In this document: in pieces, positions 6,470 to 8,675 of the stretch
How the letters are laid out: each line of letters begins with the position of its first letter
How positions within the stretch are numbered: position 1 is the first letter of the stretch
Origin: Bdellovibrionales bacterium
GTDB lineage: Bacteria > Bdellovibrionota > UBA1018
Length of the DNA: 8,675 bases
Direction of reading: 5' to 3'
NCBI GenBank assembly: GCA_018968995.1
Contig: JAGWZD010000067.1
Span: forward strand, 1 to 8,675
Translations under genes and position numbers: made by a program
Notes under the pieces: generated by a model
Database searches by the model: none
The model's input: only the letters and a program-made list of their open reading frames with translations
What the model was told of the DNA's origin: nothing

Positions 6470-7154
6470 GAAAGAAAGACGTGTAGCTGCCTCCCACTGG
6501 CAGTGCTCCACCAGAGGTGAGAGGTTTGTCAGTTCCAAAAGAGTCGTGCAAAGTCATCGAAGCGCCAAAAAAGAGCGATTGAGTCAGTTCGAGATTCACT
6601 CCAGCGCCCACATGCACCCCAAAAAGAACGGTGCTGTAGTCGGATTCTTTGTAGCTAGGCCGATAAAACCCAAGTCCAAAAACGGCGTGAGGGATGACCT
6701 TGTCGTACCAAGCTAAATTGCAGCGCAAACCCGCAAGTAAACTGCTTAATGAAAGGCCACCTTCAGAGTGCCCGGAGTAGCCAAAACTTGAATCAAAGGC
6801 GAAAATGTCGCTCACTCCGTAGGTGTAGTGAAGTCGTGTTCCAATAGAGTCGGTGTAACGATCTCCCAGAGAGCCCATTAAAAAAACCTGACCCACATCC
6901 AGTGAGAGGTTGTTTGATCCAGGAGCGAACGGCGAGATTCGAGAGCTTGATCTCATGGAGGCCGCCGGTTTTCTATTTCGCGTAACCGGAGCCATCTCCT
7001 CGGCGGCATCGGCGTGTTCCTGGGGTGTTTCGTTCCGCGCCCAGGAGGGAGTCTTGCTCCAACGGCCGTTATTAGGTTCGTCCCCCGCGGATGCGCTTGG
7101 GATTCCGAGGGATGCAGATAAAATAAAAAGAGCGCTGAAGGTGGTGTGCCTCAT
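6447..7154 (-). CDS. Outer-membrane beta-barrel protein (235 aa)
   Basis: A signal peptide (MRHTTFSALFILSASLGIPSASA, cleaved before GDEP) is followed by about 55 polar, probably disordered residues rich in Arg, Pro and Ser. The barrel begins near residue 80. Amphipathic strands can be seen in NNLSLDVGQVFLMGS, GTRLHYTYGVSD, IFAFDSSFGYSG, SSLLAGLRCNLAWY, PHAVFGLGFYRP, STVLFGVHVGAGVNLEL, SLFFGASMTLH and the last strand SYTSFFLNAGVSF. The terminal Phe and alternating pattern are the signal recognised by the BAM assembly machinery. About eight strands suggests a small OmpA/OmpW-like barrel, but the exact family and ligand cannot be told. The start ATG 7154 has a weak GAGAG site and a TATAAA box 11 bases upstream, so the leader is very short. 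Its stop lies inside hslO, a 23-bp tail-to-tail overlap. Confidence 0.87.
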   Translation of the reverse strand: MRHTTFSALFILSASLGIPSASAGDEPNNGRWSKTPSWARNETPQEHADAAEEMAPVTRNRKPAASMRSSSRISPFAPGSNNLSLDVGQVFLMGSLGDRYTDSIGTRLHYTYGVSDIFAFDSSFGYSGHSEGGLSLSSLLAGLRCNLAWYDKVIPHAVFGLGFYRPSYKESDYSTVLFGVHVGAGVNLELTQSLFFGASMTLHDSFGTDKPLTSGGALPVGGSYTSFFLNAGVSF

Positions 7155-7165
7155 ACGCTCTCTAT

Positions 7166-7194
7166 TTTATAGGCCTTCCTCCCAGAAAAAAAAT
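7166..7194 (-). promoter_or_regulatory. Predicted promoter of the barrel gene
   Basis: On the minus strand TATAAA (bases 7171 to 7166, followed by ATAG) matches the -10 consensus at five of six positions. The -35 at 17 bp would fall in the T8 tract and is poor. The spacer is almost exactly one arm of the 11-bp inverted repeat, so structure or a bound protein there would touch the promoter. Confidence 0.45.
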
Positions 7195-7226
7195 GGGAAA
7201 GTCAGGAGGAAGGCCGACGTTTTTTT
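7172..7226 (+). terminator. Perfect 11-bp inverted repeat with T7 tract, possible rightward terminator
   Basis: GGCCTTCCTCC (7172-7182) and GGAGGAAGGCC (7205-7215) pair exactly around a 22-base loop containing A8 and a nested CCCA/TGGG pair. On the plus strand GACG and then T7 (7220-7226) follow, which resembles an intrinsic terminator with a slightly distant T tract. Leftward, the repeat lies between the phaR-like stop and the barrel gene, but no T run follows it. The nearest rightward gene is hslO, 700 bp away across the antisense strand of the barrel gene. Confidence 0.5.
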
Positions 7227-7236
7227 GACTGGAAAA

Positions 7237-7647
7237 TTACTGATTCAGAGCGGTGGCGCGCTCAACTACCGAGCTGGTGGTTAAGCCATTGGCCACTGGT
7301 TCTGCCGAACCTGCGTCCAACAGATCGGCGTCGAATCGAGCCAATTCCGAGCCGACCTTCGCTTGAATGTATCCCGAGAAAGAGCCATCTCCATGACGGA
7401 TGATTTCTTTCAGTAATTCCACAGAAGGTTGAGTCTTGGCCTTCTTCTCGCTCTCATAAAGAAGCTGAGTCAAGGTGGATGCGGTAATATCGTTCTTGGT
7501 CTTATTATCGATTACTCGAAGATCTTCACCGTTTTTGATCATCTTGGCGATTTCATCCAGCGTCACGTAGCTCGACTCATGAGTGTCGTAGAGCTTTCGA
7601 TTTTGGTAGCGCTTGATGATCTTCATTTCCTTCAACGTCTCTTTCAT
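7237..7647 (-). CDS. PhaR-type polyhydroxyalkanoate synthesis regulator, DNA-binding domain protein
   Basis: The 136-residue product carries the PHB/PHA accumulation regulator DNA-binding domain at about residues 9-66. The signature is IIKRYQNRKLYDT, SSYVTLDEIAKMIKNG, DLRVIDNKTKNDIT and STLTQLL. In PHA-storing bacteria such proteins repress phasin and synthesis genes and sense polymer granules. The tail (residues 75-136) is short and helical and does not look like the longer accessory region of the best-known PhaR proteins. No pha synthesis gene is in view, so the target is open. The start ATG 7647 is set by AGGGGGA just upstream and by the domain beginning right after it. An in-frame ATG at 7755 would add 36 non-conserved residues and is less likely. 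The barrel gene follows in the same direction after 82 bp, with an inverted repeat between them. Confidence 0.88.
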   Translation of the reverse strand: MKETLKEMKIIKRYQNRKLYDTHESSYVTLDEIAKMIKNGEDLRVIDNKTKNDITASTLTQLLYESEKKAKTQPSVELLKEIIRHGDGSFSGYIQAKVGSELARFDADLLDAGSAEPVANGLTTSSVVERATALNQ

Positions 7648-7650
7648 TTT

Positions 7651-7657
7651 TCCCCCT
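7651..7657 (-). promoter_or_regulatory. Ribosome binding site of the phaR-like gene
   Basis: AGGGGGA on the minus strand ends three bases before ATG 7647. It selects this start over ATG 7755. Confidence 0.75.
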
Positions 7658-7714
7658 AGAAAAAGCCTGGGAAGTGTTTTGTCACTTTCATGCCTCCCCT
7701 CCAGCCTGGGGGGT

Positions 7715-7729
7715 TGGCACAATGTGTCA
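7715..7729. promoter_or_regulatory. Operator-like palindrome upstream of the phaR-like gene
   Basis: TGGCACA-A-TGTGTCA has 7-base arms with a single mismatch. A third copy of the half-site, TGTGCCA at 7761-7767, is the exact reverse complement of the first. The site lies 68 bp upstream of the phaR-like ATG. Autoregulation is known for PhaR proteins, but nothing here shows that this is its site. Confidence 0.3.
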
Positions 7730-7758
7730 TCACTTCGTTTCCAGGCAGTTAACAACTC

Positions 7759-7889
7759 GGTGTGCCAAAGTCAACAGGGCCCCTCCCTGATTTTCTCAGA
7801 ACCACACCAGCCCGACTGGTCCATGCCCCAACCGGCGCCGCAGCCGGCCTAGTGCATGGGGTATTCCAGCGGCTCGCCGCTTCGTACCC
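7759..7889. ncRNA. Candidate structured RNA or structured leader (strand uncertain)
   Basis: Several perfect short helices lie end to end. GGTGTG (7759-7764) pairs with CACACC (7803-7808) around CAGGG-CCCCT-CCCTG (7775-7789). ACCAG-CCCGA-CTGGT (7806-7820) abuts CCATGC...GCATGG (7821-7826, 7854-7859), which encloses CCGGC-GCCGCA-GCCGG (7832-7847). Next comes GGGTA...TACCC (7859-7863, 7885-7889) enclosing AGCGG-CTCG-CCGCT (7868-7881). Some helices share a few bases and are alternatives. I match it to no known RNA family. GC-rich sequence forms such pairs by chance, so this is only a candidate. Confidence 0.3.
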
Positions 7890-7960
7890 GGACCCCATGA
7901 CCCCAAAAAACATGGAAATCGTCAAGGTCTGGCCAAAAAAAGTCGATGGGATCCATAGTG

Positions 7961-7967
7961 AAGGGGA
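7961..7967 (+). promoter_or_regulatory. Ribosome binding site of the TPR lipoprotein
   Basis: AAGGGGA lies seven bases before ATG 7975. It selects this start over the in-frame ATGs at 7897 and 7912, which would put polar residues ahead of the signal peptide. Confidence 0.8.
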
Positions 7968-7974
7968 CTTTCCG

Positions 7975-8675
7975 ATGGCCAAGTGTGTCAAAACTCTGCC
8001 GAAGTGCACGATTTTAGGGGTTCTGGTCTTGCAACTTGCGTCTTGCGCAGGACCCCGGACCAAGGGGGTTGAGGAGGTGGCGGTCACTCCAGGAACCTCT
8101 CCAGGGACCCCGGTTCTCCCTTTGGAGTCGACTCTAAAGCCCCTGCATAAAGAGTCATCCGCTGAATATCATTACAGTTTAGCCCAGGCTTACTCGGTCG
8201 AGGGTCAAATTGATCGGGCTATTGAAGAGTATCGGCTCACCCTCGTTTACGATCCTGGCTCTGCTTGGGTGCATACACGCCTCGCGGCAGAGTGGGTGCG
8301 TAAGGGGGATGTCGCCCAGGCTCTTGAGTCTGCAAAAAAGGCCATCGAACTTGATCCTCAATTGATCGACGCGCGCATGATTCTCGCCGGAATTTATTCC
8401 GTGACTCGTCAAAACGATTTGGCGAGTCAGCAATACGATCAAGTCCTGAAGATCGACTCAGGGCATGAAGAAGCGTTCGTTTTTAAGAGCCAGGTGCAAT
8501 TTGAACAAGGGAAAGTACTCCAGTCTATCGCCACGCTGCGCGAGCTCCTGAAGAAGAATCCAGAATCCCATCTGGGTTGGTACTATTTGGCGCGCAGCGC
8601 TCGAACCCTCGATCGGTTTAAAGAAGCAGTGACTGCGTATCGGCGGGCGATCGACATTAAAGCAGGCTTCGCACA
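7975..8675 (+). CDS. TPR-repeat lipoprotein, 3' end beyond the window
   Basis: A lipoprotein signal peptide (MAKCVKTLPKCTILGVLVLQ) ends in the lipobox LASC, so Cys24 would be lipidated and anchor the protein in the inner or outer membrane facing the periplasm. A Pro/Thr/Gly-rich linker (about 25-58) precedes five TPR units in exact 34-residue register: 63-96, 97-130, 131-164, 165-198 and 199-232. Typical TPR positions are seen in YHYSLAQAYSVEGQIDRAIEEY and ALESAKKAIELDPQ. The frame is still open at the window end, so more repeats or another domain may follow. TPR arrays are protein-binding scaffolds. Periplasmic TPR lipoproteins take part in BAM (BamD), pilus (PilF) and cell-wall complexes, and this one cannot be assigned further. 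Its start is well supported by the ribosome site. Confidence 0.9.
   Translation, partial: MAKCVKTLPKCTILGVLVLQLASCAGPRTKGVEEVAVTPGTSPGTPVLPLESTLKPLHKESSAEYHYSLAQAYSVEGQIDRAIEEYRLTLVYDPGSAWVHTRLAAEWVRKGDVAQALESAKKAIELDPQLIDARMILAGIYSVTRQNDLASQQYDQVLKIDSGHEEAFVFKSQVQFEQGKVLQSIATLRELLKKNPESHLGWYYLARSARTLDRFKEAVTAYRRAIDIKAGFA

Larger units (their letters stand above)
7648..7974. other. 327-bp divergent intergenic region without a gene
   Basis: This gap separates the start of the phaR-like gene (leftward) from the start of the TPR lipoprotein (rightward). It holds the phaR-like ribosome site, a short repeat AAGTG-TTTTGT-CACTT (about 7672-7687), an operator-like palindrome (7715-7729), a dense run of hairpins (7759-7889) and the lipoprotein ribosome site. 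Open frames crossing it have unconvincing translations. I could not place a confident -35/-10 pair for either gene. Confidence 0.6.

Noticed and set aside
7714..7731. TTGGCAC resembling a sigma-54 -24 element
   Set aside because: The -12 element (TTGCA-like, with GC) is absent at the required spacing; the sequence there is GTCAT.
7648..7755. N-terminal extension of the phaR-like protein to ATG 7755
   Set aside because: The added 36 residues do not resemble the family, whereas ATG 7647 has AGGGGGA upstream and the domain starts within 10 residues.
7759..7889. Identification of the hairpin region as SRP RNA, 6S RNA, tmRNA or RNase P RNA
   Set aside because: The diagnostic segments I know (for example the SRP GGAAGGAAGCAGC loop or RNase P GAGGAAAGUC) are absent on both strands.
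7749..8087. Leftward 112-codon open frame over the divergent region
   Set aside because: It is antisense to the lipoprotein signal peptide and crosses the hairpin region. Its composition is unconvincing and no ribosome site was seen.

Overview
The window looks like the chromosome of a Gram-negative, double-membraned bacterium. Six of the eight genes with a readable N-terminus carry, or probably carry, an export signal. One is a lipoprotein, one ends like an outer-membrane barrel (C-terminal Phe), and a second barrel is likely. A GroEL with a Gly/Met tail, Hsp33, a stand-alone PhaR-type DNA-binding protein and many secreted orphans would fit a Bdellovibrio-like or other delta-type proteobacterial lineage. 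That placement is inference from gene content. There is no rRNA, tRNA, insertion sequence, phage gene or CRISPR array.

Layout, left to right. (1) The 3' end of groEL (+), closed by a strong intrinsic terminator. (2) A small Cys-containing exported protein (+) whose 5' end appears frameshifted at GGGAAAA. It overlaps tail-to-tail by 16 bp with (3) a leftward two-gene operon: a 550-residue protein with a SurA-like N-terminal region followed by a probable beta-barrel, then a 180-residue exported protein. (4) A compact divergent promoter region built on an exact 9-bp inverted repeat with one TAAAAT box facing each way. (5) A rightward pair: a 781-residue exported helical protein with six cysteines that I do not recognise, then hslO (Hsp33, redox-switched holdase). 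(6) A leftward outer-membrane barrel gene overlapping the hslO end by 23 bp, preceded in the same direction by a phaR-like regulator, with a perfect 11-bp inverted repeat between them. (7) A 327-bp divergent intergenic region with a chain of abutting hairpins. (8) A rightward TPR lipoprotein with five exact 34-residue repeats, cut by the window end.

How the genes may work together. Folding and envelope maintenance recur: GroEL in the cytoplasm, Hsp33 under oxidative stress, a SurA-like export-chaperone region, and a Cys-containing periplasmic protein encoded 28 bp upstream of hslO. Start sites are of two kinds. The 180-aa protein, phaR-like, hslO and the lipoprotein genes have visible Shine-Dalgarno sites. 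The 781-aa and SurA-like genes do not, and the 781-aa gene has an extended -10 placed for a leaderless GTG start. Both convergent pairs overlap in coding sequence, so neither has room for a terminator between its genes. The best terminator-like hairpins lie beyond the opposing genes.
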